Source: an uncultured Rhodospirillales bacterium
GTDB taxonomy: Bacteria; Pseudomonadota; Alphaproteobacteria; Acetobacterales; Acetobacteraceae
Direction: 5' to 3'
Assembly (NCBI GenBank): GCA_903835235.1
Contig: CAILMF010000070.1
Span: forward strand, 38,836 to 102,835
Length of the DNA stretch: 64,000 bases
The notes under the pieces were generated by a model. That model made no database searches. It was not told the origin of the DNA and worked only from the letters and a program-made list of their open reading frames with translations. Positions 35,170-43,705 of this stretch are shown here, piece after piece; the first letter of the stretch is position 1; the number at the start of each line of letters is the position of its first letter. Both the position numbers and the translations under genes were made by a program.

Positions 35170-36195
35170 CTACCGGATCGGCGGCGCGTACATCAGCCCG
35201 CCGCGCGTCCACAGGTCGTTCAACCCGCGCGCCAGCTTGATCGGCGACCCCTGGCCCAGGTTGCGCTCGAAGATCTCGCCGTAATTCCCCACCGCCTTGA
35301 TGGCGTTGAAGGCCCAGCGCCGGTCCAGCCCCATCAGCGGGCCGTGGTCGCCGCTGTCGCCCAGCAGGCGGCGGATTTCCGGGTTCTGGCTGTTCAGGTG
35401 GCTCTCCACATTCGCGGCGGTGATGCCGAGCTCCTCCGCCGTCAGCAGCGCGAAGAAGGTCCAGCGGACGATGTCGAACCACTGGTCGTCGCCGTGGCGC
35501 ACGACGGGGCTGTGCGGTTCCTTGCTGATGATCTCCGGCAGGATCACGTGCTCCTCCGGGTTGGGGAAACTGGCGCGCAGGCCGGCGAGTTGCGACGCAT
35601 CGGTGGAATAGGCGTCGCAGCGGCCGGCCAGGTAGCTGCGCCGCGCCTCGTCATTCTGCTCGAACACCACGGGCGAGTAAGGCAGGTTGTTGACCCGCGC
35701 CCAGTCCGCCAGGTTCAGCTCGTTGGTGCTGCCGGAGACGACGCAGATGCTGGCACCGCGCAGGTCGGTGGCCTTGGTCACGCCCAGCGACTTGCGCAGC
35801 ATGAAGCCCTGGCCGTCGAAGAAGTTGATGGCGGTGAAGTTCAGGCCGTTGGCGGTGTCGCGCCCCTGGGTCCAGGTGGCGGTGCGCGCCAGCATGTCGA
35901 TCTGGCCGGATTGCAGCGCCGGGAAGCGGGCGGTGCTGGTCAGCGGCACCCAGCGGATCTTGTTGATGTCGTTCAGCGCGGCGGCGGCGACGGCGCGGCA
36001 GATGTCGCTGTCGATGCCGCGGTAATTGCCCTGGCTGTCCGGCAGGGAGAAGCCGGCGGCGCCGGTGGAGGTGCCGCAGACCAGCACGTCGCGCGACCGC
36101 ACGGCCGAGAGCGTCGGCCCCGCGGACTGGGGTTGTTGGGCGAAGGCCGGCACGGCTGACAGCAGCAGGCTGGCGAACAGGGCAAGTCGGAACAC
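35170..36195 (-). CDS. General L-amino-acid-type ABC transporter substrate-binding protein (AapJ-like)
   Basis: The 341-residue protein has a signal peptide (FRLALFASLLLSAVPAFAQQ) and the SBP-bac-3 architecture of AapJ-type receptors: LSAVRSRDVLVCGTSTGAAGFSLPD, YRGIDSDICRAVAAA, LARTATWTQGRDTANGL and DLRGASICVVSGSTNELNLADW. It should bind amino acids or peptides in the periplasm for an ABC importer whose permease and ATPase are not in this window. The GTG start at 36195 follows a GGAGGG ribosome site; no ATG gives a signal peptide. It lies alone between the hairpin array and a divergent Bug receptor. Confidence 0.92.
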   Translation of the reverse strand: MFRLALFASLLLSAVPAFAQQPQSAGPTLSAVRSRDVLVCGTSTGAAGFSLPDSQGNYRGIDSDICRAVAAAALNDINKIRWVPLTSTARFPALQSGQIDMLARTATWTQGRDTANGLNFTAINFFDGQGFMLRKSLGVTKATDLRGASICVVSGSTNELNLADWARVNNLPYSPVVFEQNDEARRSYLAGRCDAYSTDASQLAGLRASFPNPEEHVILPEIISKEPHSPVVRHGDDQWFDIVRWTFFALLTAEELGITAANVESHLNSQNPEIRRLLGDSGDHGPLMGLDRRWAFNAIKAVGNYGEIFERNLGQGSPIKLARGLNDLWTRGGLMYAPPIR

Positions 36196-36336
36196 GCAGG
36201 ACCCTCCGGGCAAGGCCGGCAGGGTGCCCTTGCGATGCGGCCGGAAGCAACCTTGCAATGCGTCGGCGCCCCCTGCGTTGACCCGTTGCGGGCGCGCGCG
36301 TAGTGGCTGGGGCAAGCAAACGGGGGGACCTGGTCC

Positions 36337-37311
36337 ATGAACATCGCCACCATCAGCCGCCGTGCCGCGCTGGGCGCTGCGCTGCTGCCCTTTACCCGCG
36401 CGCGTGCGGCGTTGCCGGACCGTCCGCTGCGCATCCTGCTGGGCTTCGCCGCCGGCAGCGGGCCGGATGTGCTGGCGCGGCTGCTGGCCGATGGTCTGAA
36501 GGAGGCGCTGCCGGCCGGCGTGGTGGTGGACAACCGCCCGGGCGCCGGTGGCCTGATCGCCGCCGCCGAGGTGGCCAAGGCGACGCCGGCCGATGGCACC
36601 ACCCTGCTGTTGGGCGAGGTCGGCCAGCTGGCCATGGCGCCCAGCACCTATGCCCGGCTGGCCTACGACCCCGCGAAGGACTTCGCCGCGGTGGCCGAGG
36701 TTGCCTCGGTTGATTTCTGCTTCGTGGTGCCGGAGAGCGTGCCGGCCACCGACCTGGCCGGGTATCTCGCCTGGGCCAAGGCGCAGCCGCGCTTGAACAT
36801 GGGCACCTTCGGCGCCGGCACGCCCGGGCATTTCGGCGCCGCCATGCTGGCCCAGGCCGGCGGGCTGGCCATGGAGGCGGTGCATTTCCGCGCCACCGGG
36901 GATGCGATGACCGCGATCCTCACCGGCGCGGTGCAGGGCATGTTCGGCAGCATGGCGGTGGTGCTGCCGCAGGTGCGCGCCGGCAAGCTGAAGGCGCTGG
37001 CGGTGACCGGACCGGCCCGCGCCCCGGTGCTGCCGCAGGTGCCGACCATGGCGGAGCAGGGCCACCCCGGGCTCGGCTTCAGCGCCTGGTTCGGCCTGGT
37101 GGCGCCGGCGGCCTCGCCCGCGCCGGTGCTGGCGGCGCTGGAGGCCGCGCTGCTGCGCACCCTGGCCAGCCCGGCCTTGGCCGGCCGCCTGGTGGAGGCC
37201 GGGTTCCGCCCCTCGCCGCAGGACGCCGCCGGCTTTGCCAGGCTGATGCGCGGGGAGACGACACGCTGGGCCGAGGTGGTGCGCAGCACCGGGTTCCGCG
37301 CCATCGAGTAG
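36337..37311 (+). CDS. Bug/TctC-family solute-binding protein
   Basis: The 324-residue exported receptor has a twin-Arg-like signal (ISRRAALGAALLPFTRARA), then the Bug consensus LPDRPLRILLGFAAGSGPDVLAR and VVVDNRPGAGGLIAAAEVAKA. It is the third Bug protein in this window and clearly not a recent copy of the others. It is transcribed divergently from the AapJ-like receptor and converges on hpnG. No membrane partner is adjacent; ligand unknown. Confidence 0.9.
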   Translation: MNIATISRRAALGAALLPFTRARAALPDRPLRILLGFAAGSGPDVLARLLADGLKEALPAGVVVDNRPGAGGLIAAAEVAKATPADGTTLLLGEVGQLAMAPSTYARLAYDPAKDFAAVAEVASVDFCFVVPESVPATDLAGYLAWAKAQPRLNMGTFGAGTPGHFGAAMLAQAGGLAMEAVHFRATGDAMTAILTGAVQGMFGSMAVVLPQVRAGKLKALAVTGPARAPVLPQVPTMAEQGHPGLGFSAWFGLVAPAASPAPVLAALEAALLRTLASPALAGRLVEAGFRPSPQDAAGFARLMRGETTRWAEVVRSTGFRAIE

Positions 37312-37333
37312 CTGCGCCGGCGCCGGTGCGGCG

Positions 37334-37981
37334 TCAGGCTCGCTGCAGGTTGCCGCGCAGCAGGTGAACGCCATGGCCCAGCGCTTCCAGCGCGGTGCGT
37401 GACCGGGCGGCGACCACCCGCAGCGGCTTCAGGTCCCCGGGCTTGCGCGCCAGGGCCAGCAGCACGCGCAGCGGGGCGGGCCTTCCGTCCGGCGTCAGCC
37501 CGACAAGGGCGGCCTTCGGCAGGGTTTCCTCGGCGGTATCGGCCACGGCGCGCAGCGCGGTGAAAGGCAGGCCACGGCGGGCGGCAAAGGCGGCGGCGAC
37601 CTGGCTTTCCATATCCACCGCCAGCGCCCCAGTCATGGCCCGCAGCGCCTTCTTGGCGGCGGCATCGGCGGCGGCGGCATTGGCGCCGGCGACCACGCCC
37701 AGCCGCGCCGCGGTGGCCCGGGCCAGCCGGGCGGCCCAGGCCATGTCGGCCGGCCAGGCCCCGGCCGTGGCGCGGATGCGGGTGGCGACGATGAGGTCGC
37801 CTGGCTGCAATTCGGGGTCCAGCGCGCCGGCGATGCCGAAGGACAGTACCGCCGTCACGTCCTCCCCCTGGGCGGCCAGCAGCTCGGCCAGCCTCTCGGG
37901 GTCGGCGCCGCTGACCAGCGTGCGGACGCCTGGGGGCAATAACGCGGCTTCGGACTGCATGCCGACGGTGACGAGAAGCAT
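37334..37981 (-). CDS. hpnG: Hopanoid-associated phosphorylase HpnG
   Basis: The 215-residue nucleoside-phosphorylase-fold protein begins MLLVTVGMQSEAALLPPGVR and has SFGIAGALDPELQPGDLIVA, the ribose/phosphate-contact VDMESQVAAAFAARRGLPF and a C-terminal region typical of HpnG. HpnG releases adenine from adenosylhopane to give phosphoribosylhopane, the step after HpnH. The size matches the family, and the surrounding hopanoid genes (shc, hpnBA, hpnH, hpnN) support this over a generic MTA/SAH nucleosidase. It stands on the strand opposite the Bug receptor and is not in an obvious operon. Confidence 0.88.
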   Translation of the reverse strand: MLLVTVGMQSEAALLPPGVRTLVSGADPERLAELLAAQGEDVTAVLSFGIAGALDPELQPGDLIVATRIRATAGAWPADMAWAARLARATAARLGVVAGANAAAADAAAKKALRAMTGALAVDMESQVAAAFAARRGLPFTALRAVADTAEETLPKAALVGLTPDGRPAPLRVLLALARKPGDLKPLRVVAARSRTALEALGHGVHLLRGNLQRA

Positions 37982-38101
37982 CAGCTATCTTAGGTGCGGC
38001 GCAGCAAAGCTGTATACCCCCGGCATGTGGCGGCCTGGGTCAGCCCACCGCATCCGGCCGAAACGTTCCTGGTCTTCGCCTTTTGCCGGCCAGGCGCGCG
38101 G

Positions 38102-38695
38102 TCAGCCCGGTTCGCGGCCCAGCGCGTCCATGGCGGCGGAAAAGCCGCGCACCGGCAGCGGCAGCGTCACGTCGTTGCCGCCGGCATCCTTCCATTCCAA
38201 CCGGCCCGGGTTCTCGGCGGCGCGGTTCCGCAGCCGGCGGACCAGCACTTCGTCACGCATCTCCAGCTCGGCAACGCAGCTGTTGTTGGTGCAGACGGCG
38301 AAGGGCAGGCTGGTGGCCTCATTGGGTTCCAGCACCAGCCGAAGCGGGGTGGCAACCCGGACATTCGGCGGCACCACCACCACCAGGCGCATCGGGGTCT
38401 CGCGGCTGATCCGGCCCACGGCCACGGCGGCGCCCAGGCGACGCTGCTGGTCCTGCAGCTGCAACCCCACCTCGCAGCGGCGCGGCTGGCCGGCGGCCTG
38501 CACGCAGGTCAGCGACCAGTCGCCATACTGGGAAACCGTCCGCTCCGGAGCGGCGGCTGCGGCGGCGGCGGGCGCGGCCGGGGCGGCCGGAGCGGCAGGC
38601 GGAGTGGCTGGGCGCGGCTGTGCCACCGCTGCGCCAGCACAGAGCAGGCCCAGCGCCGCGAGCGACATCGACGAAAACGGCAGCTGCTTGGCCAT
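38102..38695 (-). CDS. Invasion-associated locus B (IalB) family protein
   Basis: The 197-residue secreted protein has a signal peptide (LAALGLLCAGAAVAQ), a Pro/Ala-rich linker of about 30 residues, and then the IalB domain: YGDWSLTCVQAAGQPRRCEV, ETPMRLVVVVPPNVRVATPLRL and VCTNNSCVAELEM with the two Cys pairs typical of the family. The periplasmic beta-domain is common in alphaproteobacteria and is not tied to virulence in free-living members. The ATG at 38695 gives a proper signal; upstream extension adds only low-complexity sequence. Confidence 0.85.
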   Translation of the reverse strand: MAKQLPFSSMSLAALGLLCAGAAVAQPRPATPPAAPAAPAAPAAAAAAAPERTVSQYGDWSLTCVQAAGQPRRCEVGLQLQDQQRRLGAAVAVGRISRETPMRLVVVVPPNVRVATPLRLVLEPNEATSLPFAVCTNNSCVAELEMRDEVLVRRLRNRAAENPGRLEWKDAGGNDVTLPLPVRGFSAAMDALGREPG

Positions 38696-38870
38696 GGTGT
38701 TCTCTCCTGGGGAAAAACGGGCCTGGAAAAACCCGGGGGTGGCGCCCCGGGGGGGCGCCAGGTTCAATGATGGCGCGGCCTATACTGCCAAGCTTCAACC
38801 GCTGTCGAGGCTGTGGCGAGGGGCCTGACCCGCCCAGGCGCCGTTGCTGGGGTGGTCAGATGCCGCCAGC

Positions 38871-40985
38871 CTAAAGCCCGAAGGCGACTTCCCGCGTGTT
38901 GCTGCGGCGCAGGTTGCGCAGCCGCGCCAGCGCCCAGAGCGGGAAGATCCGCGCATAGCCGTGGTAGCGCAGATAGAAGACGCGGGGGAAGCCGGTGCCG
39001 GTGTAGTCCAGCTCCGGCCAGCCGCCATCGGCGGCCTGATGCGTCACCAGCCAGGCGGCGCCACGTTCCACCGCGGGGTCGTCGGCCTGGCCGGCCGCCA
39101 TCAGCGCCAGCAGCGCCCAGGCGGTCTGGCTGGCGGTGGAGACGCCCATCTGCACATCCGCATCCGGCGCGGTGCCGCCACGGCGGGGATAGGTGAAGCC
39201 ATCCTCGCCCCAGCCGCCATCGGCATTCTGCACGCGCTTCAGGTAGGCGGCGCCGCGCGCCATGGCGGGGTGCTCGGGCTTCAGCCCGGCGGCGTTCAGC
39301 GCGGTCAGCGCGGACCAGGTGCCATAGACGTAGTTGACGCCCCAGCGGCCGTACCAGCTGCCATCGGCTTCCTGTTCGTCCAGCAGGTAATCCACCGCCT
39401 GCTTCACCGCGGGGTCGTCCGCGCCATGGCCCAGCTGCGCCAGCATGGCCAGGCAGCGGCCGGAGACATCGGCGGTGGGTGGGTCCAGCAGCGCGCCGTG
39501 GTCGGCGAAGGGGATGCTGTTGAGGTAGTGGTAGCTGTTGTCGGCGTCGAAGGCGCCCCAGCCGCCGCCCTTGGACTGCATGCCGACCACCCATTTGGTC
39601 GCCAGCTCCACCGAGGCCTCGGCCGCCGGGGTGTCCCAGCCGGCCTGCTTGCGGGCGCGGTCCATGGCCAGCACCACCACGGCGGTGTCGTCCACGTCCG
39701 GGTAGTGGTCGTTCCAGTATTGGAAGGCCCAGCCGCCGGGCGCGACATTGGGGCGGGCCCAGGCCCAGTCGCCCTTCACCTTGGTGATCTGGCGGCCCAG
39801 CAGCCAGTCAAGGCCCTGGCGGACGCGGGCATTGGCCACTGGTCCGCCGGCTTCCAGCAGGGCATGGCTGGCCAGGGCGGTATCCCAGATCGGCGACAGG
39901 CAGGGCTGGACGTAGGTTTCCCCGCCGGTCTCCCCGCCGGCTTCCACGCCGGCTTCCACGCCGGCTTCCACGCCGGCTTCCCCTGGGGCCTCGGCATCCA
40001 CCCGGTCCACCACCAGCTTTTCCACGCTGGCCCAGGCGGTCAGCAGGCGCTGGTCATCGGCCGCCACGCCGAGGCAGTGGTACATCCAGATGGCATTGGC
40101 CATGGCCGGGTAGATGCCGCCCAGCCCGTCCTCGCCGTTCAGCCGCTCGGTCACGAAGCGTTCGGCCCACATTTCCGCCCGGCGCCGCGCGGTACGCGGG
40201 AACAGGTGGGTGATGCGCTGCAAGCCCTTGTCCAGAATGGCGAACAGGGTCTTCCACGGCTCGGCGGCATGGGCGCCGGCCGGCCAGTCCTTCACCTCGT
40301 TTGGCGGCGTGCAGAACAGCTCGTCCAGGGTCACGCCGATGGGCGCCAGCGGCAGCGGCCGGCGCGCCATCACCACGGTCAGCGGCACCAGCACGGTGCG
40401 CGCCCAGTAGCTGACCTTGGAGAGATGGAACGGGAACCAGCGCGGCAGCAGGCACAGTTCGGGCGGCATCACCGGTACGGCGTGCCAGGGCACCTGGCCG
40501 AACAGCGCCAGGGTGGCGCGGGTGAAGACGTTGGATTTTTCCGCGCCGCCGGCGGCCAGGATGGCGTCGCGGGCGCGCAGCATGTGCGGCGCATCCGGCG
40601 CGTCGCCGATCAGCCGCAGGCAGAAATACGCCTTCACCGAACAGGAGATGTCCATGGGCCCCAGGTGGAACAGCGGCCAGCCGCCGTGGCAATTGGGCGC
40701 CTCCAGCTCCTGCAGGCGGCGCAGGTAGCGGCCGATGCGGGCCTCGCGCTCCGGCTCCACCATGCCGAAGAAGCGCTTCAGCATGACGAATTCGGACGGG
40801 ATCGTGGCGTCGGCCTCGAGCTCGAACACCCAATGGCCGTCCGGGCGCTGGTGGCTCAGCAAATGGCTGGCGGCCTGGTCCACCGCCTTGTCCAGCACGC
40901 CCGCAGCCAACTCGGCATCGGGGCTCAGGCTGGTTGAGGCGGCAGGGCGCAGCGCCAGCGAAGCGAGGTCCGGCATCGTCGACAA
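38871..40985 (-). CDS. shc: Squalene-hopene cyclase
   Basis: The 704-residue enzyme cyclises squalene to hopene/diplopterol. The protonating DVDD is at about residues 430-433 (YPDVDDTAVVV). Many QW repeats are visible (GGWGAFDADN, GSWYGRWGVNYVYGTW, GGWGEDGFTYPR, GGWPELDYTGTG), as is the N-terminal HLLSHQRPDGHWVFELEADATIPSEF. The length is slightly above the family norm, in part because of an in-frame insertion of about 25 residues with EAGV repeats near residue 340 (39917-39990). The start could be at 40985 or at the Met three codons later. It lies on the same strand as hpnBA but separated from them by a tandem-repeat region. Confidence 0.96.
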   Translation of the reverse strand: MSTMPDLASLALRPAASTSLSPDAELAAGVLDKAVDQAASHLLSHQRPDGHWVFELEADATIPSEFVMLKRFFGMVEPEREARIGRYLRRLQELEAPNCHGGWPLFHLGPMDISCSVKAYFCLRLIGDAPDAPHMLRARDAILAAGGAEKSNVFTRATLALFGQVPWHAVPVMPPELCLLPRWFPFHLSKVSYWARTVLVPLTVVMARRPLPLAPIGVTLDELFCTPPNEVKDWPAGAHAAEPWKTLFAILDKGLQRITHLFPRTARRRAEMWAERFVTERLNGEDGLGGIYPAMANAIWMYHCLGVAADDQRLLTAWASVEKLVVDRVDAEAPGEAGVEAGVEAGVEAGGETGGETYVQPCLSPIWDTALASHALLEAGGPVANARVRQGLDWLLGRQITKVKGDWAWARPNVAPGGWAFQYWNDHYPDVDDTAVVVLAMDRARKQAGWDTPAAEASVELATKWVVGMQSKGGGWGAFDADNSYHYLNSIPFADHGALLDPPTADVSGRCLAMLAQLGHGADDPAVKQAVDYLLDEQEADGSWYGRWGVNYVYGTWSALTALNAAGLKPEHPAMARGAAYLKRVQNADGGWGEDGFTYPRRGGTAPDADVQMGVSTASQTAWALLALMAAGQADDPAVERGAAWLVTHQAADGGWPELDYTGTGFPRVFYLRYHGYARIFPLWALARLRNLRRSNTREVAFGL
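39917..39990. repeat. 12-bp in-frame minisatellite inside shc
   Basis: Six consecutive 12-bp units (type CTTCCACGCCGG or CTCCCCGCCGG) encode Glu-Ala-Gly-Val or Gly-Glu-Thr-Gly repeats within squalene-hopene cyclase. Copy changes would keep the reading frame and vary a surface loop. Confidence 0.9.
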
Positions 40986-41204
40986 GGCTACGGCTTCCCC
41001 TTCGACCTTCCGCCCCCCGGATTGGTGCCCGGGGTCTGGCGGAGCAGTCTCTGCAAGACGGATGGATTAAGACCTTCTGGCGCTGTTGCGAAGGTGGGTG
41101 TGACAAAATGGCAGCGGTTTAATGCCCCACTGTGTCCCCGGCGCACCTTGGGCCGTGCGATGCCATCGGCGCCCCGCCCTGGCGCGCTGCCCACGCCTCA
41201 ACAA

Positions 41205-41296
41205 GCCGCGCTCTCGGCACTGCTACTTCGCCGCGCCGCCGGCGCAGCTACTTTGCCGCGCTATCCGCGCAGCTATTTGGCCGCGCTATCCGCGCG
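41205..41296. repeat. 25-bp tandem repeat array overlapping the 3' end of hpnB
   Basis: Units of 25 bp beginning GCCGCG occur at 41205, 41230, 41255 and a partial at 41280. The hpnB stop codon (41273-41275) lies inside the third unit, so the array begins within the coding end. Because 25 is not a multiple of three, gain or loss of a unit would alter the C-terminus. Confidence 0.85.
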
Positions 41297-42433
41297 AGGC
41301 CCCGCCTCGCCCTTCCACATCCCGCCCCGGCCCCGCCATTCGGCCCAGGCGCTGTCGAAGGTGAACAGCATATACACCAGCGCCACGCCCGGCAGCGCCA
41401 GCCCACGTAGGGCAGACAGGCCAAACCGGCGCAGCGTGGGCGCGAACCCAAGGGCCATCGCCGCCCAGGCGCTCAGGCCAATCCAGCGGGCCGGGCCCTC
41501 GGCACCCAGCGCCAGCGCCGGCGGCACCAGGAAGACCAGCGCCAGCGCCAGGATCATCCCCACCAGCAGCAGCGGATTGTAGCCCAGCTGGGCATAGGCG
41601 GTGCGCGCCACCATCTTGCGGATCGCGCCCACGCCGTCATAGGGGCGCAGGCTCTCCACCCGCTCGGTCAGGCCCAGCCAGATCGGCCCCTGGCGCTTCA
41701 TCTGCGCCGCCAGGTTGCAGTCGTCGATGATCTTGCCGCGGATCGGCGCCAGCCCGCCCGAGCGCTGGAAGGCCCCGTGGTCCAGCAGCACGCAACCGCC
41801 GGCCGCCGCCGCGGTGCGCGCGCCGGGCTGGTTGGACCAGCGGAACGGGTAGAGCATCTGGAAGAAGAAGATGAAGGCCGGGATCAGCCAGCGCTCGGCC
41901 GCGCTGTTGCAGCGCAGTTTCGCCATCAGGCTGACCATCACCCGGCCCTCGGCGCGGGCGCGGTTGACCAGCATGCGCACGCTGTCCGGCGTGTGGCGGA
42001 TATCGGCGTCGGTGAACATCAGGAAGTCCGGCGCGGGGCCGAGCGCGACGCTGTCCAGCCCCTGCTGCAGCGCCCACAGCTTGCCGGTCCAGCCGGGGGG
42101 CCGGTTGCCGCCGGTAGTGACGGTCAGCCGGTTGTTGCCGGCGGCGACGCGGCGGGCCACCTCGCCGGTGCCGTCCGTGCTGCGGTCATCCACCACCACC
42201 ACGCGGAACTCACCCGGATAATCCTGCGCCAGCAGGGAGGCGACGGTGGCGCCGATGCTCTCGGCCTCGTCGCGGGCGGGAATGACGCAGACCACGCTTG
42301 GCCAGGCCGCCGGGGCGGGCAGGCGGGCGGCGTCGCGGTCGTCGTCCCGCGCCAGCCAGAACATGCCGCGGCCCAGCAGCAGCACCAGCCAGGCGATGGC
42401 CGCCGCCAGGGCCAGGGCGAGCGCCTCGGTCAC
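41273..42433 (-). CDS. hpnB: Hopanoid biosynthesis-associated glycosyltransferase HpnB
   Basis: The 386-residue family 2 glycosyltransferase has an N-terminal membrane segment (LALALAAAIAWLVLLLGRG), the GT-A start SVVCVIPARDEAESIGAT, VVVVDDRSTDGTGEVA, the DxD motif FLMFTDADIRHTPDS, an acceptor-site GGCVLLDHGAF and IIDDCNLAAQMK. It ends in three hydrophobic helices. The start is a GTG coupled to the hpnA stop (GTGA). The C-terminal six residues (ADSAAK) come from a 25-bp tandem repeat. HpnB is presumed to transfer a sugar in hopanoid side chain synthesis; its exact acceptor is not established. Confidence 0.92.
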   Translation of the reverse strand: MTEALALALAAAIAWLVLLLGRGMFWLARDDDRDAARLPAPAAWPSVVCVIPARDEAESIGATVASLLAQDYPGEFRVVVVDDRSTDGTGEVARRVAAGNNRLTVTTGGNRPPGWTGKLWALQQGLDSVALGPAPDFLMFTDADIRHTPDSVRMLVNRARAEGRVMVSLMAKLRCNSAAERWLIPAFIFFFQMLYPFRWSNQPGARTAAAAGGCVLLDHGAFQRSGGLAPIRGKIIDDCNLAAQMKRQGPIWLGLTERVESLRPYDGVGAIRKMVARTAYAQLGYNPLLLVGMILALALVFLVPPALALGAEGPARWIGLSAWAAMALGFAPTLRRFGLSALRGLALPGVALVYMLFTFDSAWAEWRGRGGMWKGEAGPRADSAAK

Positions 42434-43419
42434 AGCATCCGCTCCTGGCGGAACCAGGCGATGGCATCCGCCACGGCCTGCTGCCAGGGGCGCGCCTGGT
42501 AGCCCAGCACCGCTTCGGCCTTGGCACTGGAAAAATACATCCAGTGGCTGGCCATCTTCAGCCCATCGATGGTCAGCATGGGTTCCACGCCGGAAACCCG
42601 CGCCCACAACTCCGCGCCCAGGGCCAGGGGGTAGAGGGGAGCGCGCGGCAGCCGCATCGGGCGGCCGCGGCCCAGGCCGGCCGCGATATGCGCCAGCAGG
42701 TCGCCCAGCGGCACGTCCTGGCCGCCGAGGATATGGCGTTCCCCAATGGCCCCGGCGCTGAGCGCGGCGACGCAGCCGGCGGCGACGTCATCCACATGCA
42801 CCAGGTTCAGCCCGGTCTCGACATAGGCGGGCATCTTGCCGCGGGCGGCTTCCAGGATCAGCCGGCCGGTCGGCGTCGGCCGGCGGTCGCGCGGGCCGAT
42901 GGGCGTGCTGGGGTTGACGATGATTGCCGGCAGCCCGTCCTGCCCGACCATTCGCTCCACCAGGCGCTCGGCTTCGGTCTTGGATTGCTTGTAGGGGCCG
43001 ATCGCCTCGGTGACCGCGGCGGCATCGGCCTCGGTGGCGGGGTTCCCGTCGTGGCGCGGCTTCAGCGTGGCCACGGAGGAGACGTGGACCACGCGGCCGA
43101 CGCCGGCGGCCAGGGCGGCGCGCATCACCGCCTCGGTCCCCGCCACATTGACCTCGCGCATCCGCTCGGGGTCCGGCACCCAGATCCGGTAGTCCGCGGC
43201 GCAATGGATGGCGGCGGTGCAGCCCTTCATCGCCTTGGCGATGGAGCCATGGTCGGTCAGGTCGCCGGGCACGTAGGCCACCGGCACGCCGTCCAGCACG
43301 CCGCGCGGTGTTTCCGCCCGCACCAGCGCCACCACGGTATGGCCCTGTGCCACCAGGGCGCGGGCGATGGCGGAGCCAAGGAAGCCGGTGGCCCCGGTGA
43401 GCATGACGGTTTCGGCCAT
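42430..43419 (-). CDS. hpnA: Hopanoid-associated sugar epimerase HpnA
   Basis: The 329-residue extended-SDR protein has the NAD motif TGATGFLGSAIARAL, DLTDHGSIAKAM, the catalytic Ser of HVSSVATL and the YKQSKTEAE catalytic Tyr-Lys, followed by NPSTPIGPRDRRPTPTG. This is the classic HpnA set, an enzyme presumed to act on the nucleotide-sugar donor for hopanoid modification. It forms a translationally coupled pair with hpnB (4-base overlap). Promoter elements for the pair are expected in 43420-43620, where I see no clear consensus. Confidence 0.93.
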   Translation of the reverse strand: MAETVMLTGATGFLGSAIARALVAQGHTVVALVRAETPRGVLDGVPVAYVPGDLTDHGSIAKAMKGCTAAIHCAADYRIWVPDPERMREVNVAGTEAVMRAALAAGVGRVVHVSSVATLKPRHDGNPATEADAAAVTEAIGPYKQSKTEAERLVERMVGQDGLPAIIVNPSTPIGPRDRRPTPTGRLILEAARGKMPAYVETGLNLVHVDDVAAGCVAALSAGAIGERHILGGQDVPLGDLLAHIAAGLGRGRPMRLPRAPLYPLALGAELWARVSGVEPMLTIDGLKMASHWMYFSSAKAEAVLGYQARPWQQAVADAIAWFRQERML

Positions 43420-43620
43420 GAGGTCCCTGTCACCAAACGCGAAGCCGGCCTCTCGCCGAGGTGGCGGCAGTTGCGGGGTTGTGGCGGGAACGGCAGCGCA
43501 AATCCAGCCTTGGACACTGCTTGCCTGGCCTTGGCGGCGATGTCATCTCGCGGGCATCGCCTGCCAAACCGGCACGTGCTACACCCCTCACCGCCTGCGC
43601 TGAATCGGTGCGGGCGGAAT

Positions 43621-43684
43621 TCGTACTGTAGTTTCAATATGTTGCAGATCAAGAACTCGGCTCGGGTGGTGCCACCCAAGCCGA
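43621..43684 (+). repeat. Palindromic dispersed element, copy 2
   Basis: The first 38 bases match the linker of the 32-kb element in reverse orientation (33/38). It then has its own hairpin TCGGCT(C)GGGTGG/CCACCC(A)AGCCGA at 43657-43684, which differs in sequence but not in position from the 32-kb hairpin. This compensatory difference suggests that structure is conserved. Confidence 0.75.
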
Positions 43685-43705
43685 TATCGCTCTGACGGGG
43701 CCGCC

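Noticed and set aside
39917..39990. CRISPR-like repeat array
   Set aside because: The 12-bp units are contiguous without spacers and are in frame inside shc; no cas genes are present.
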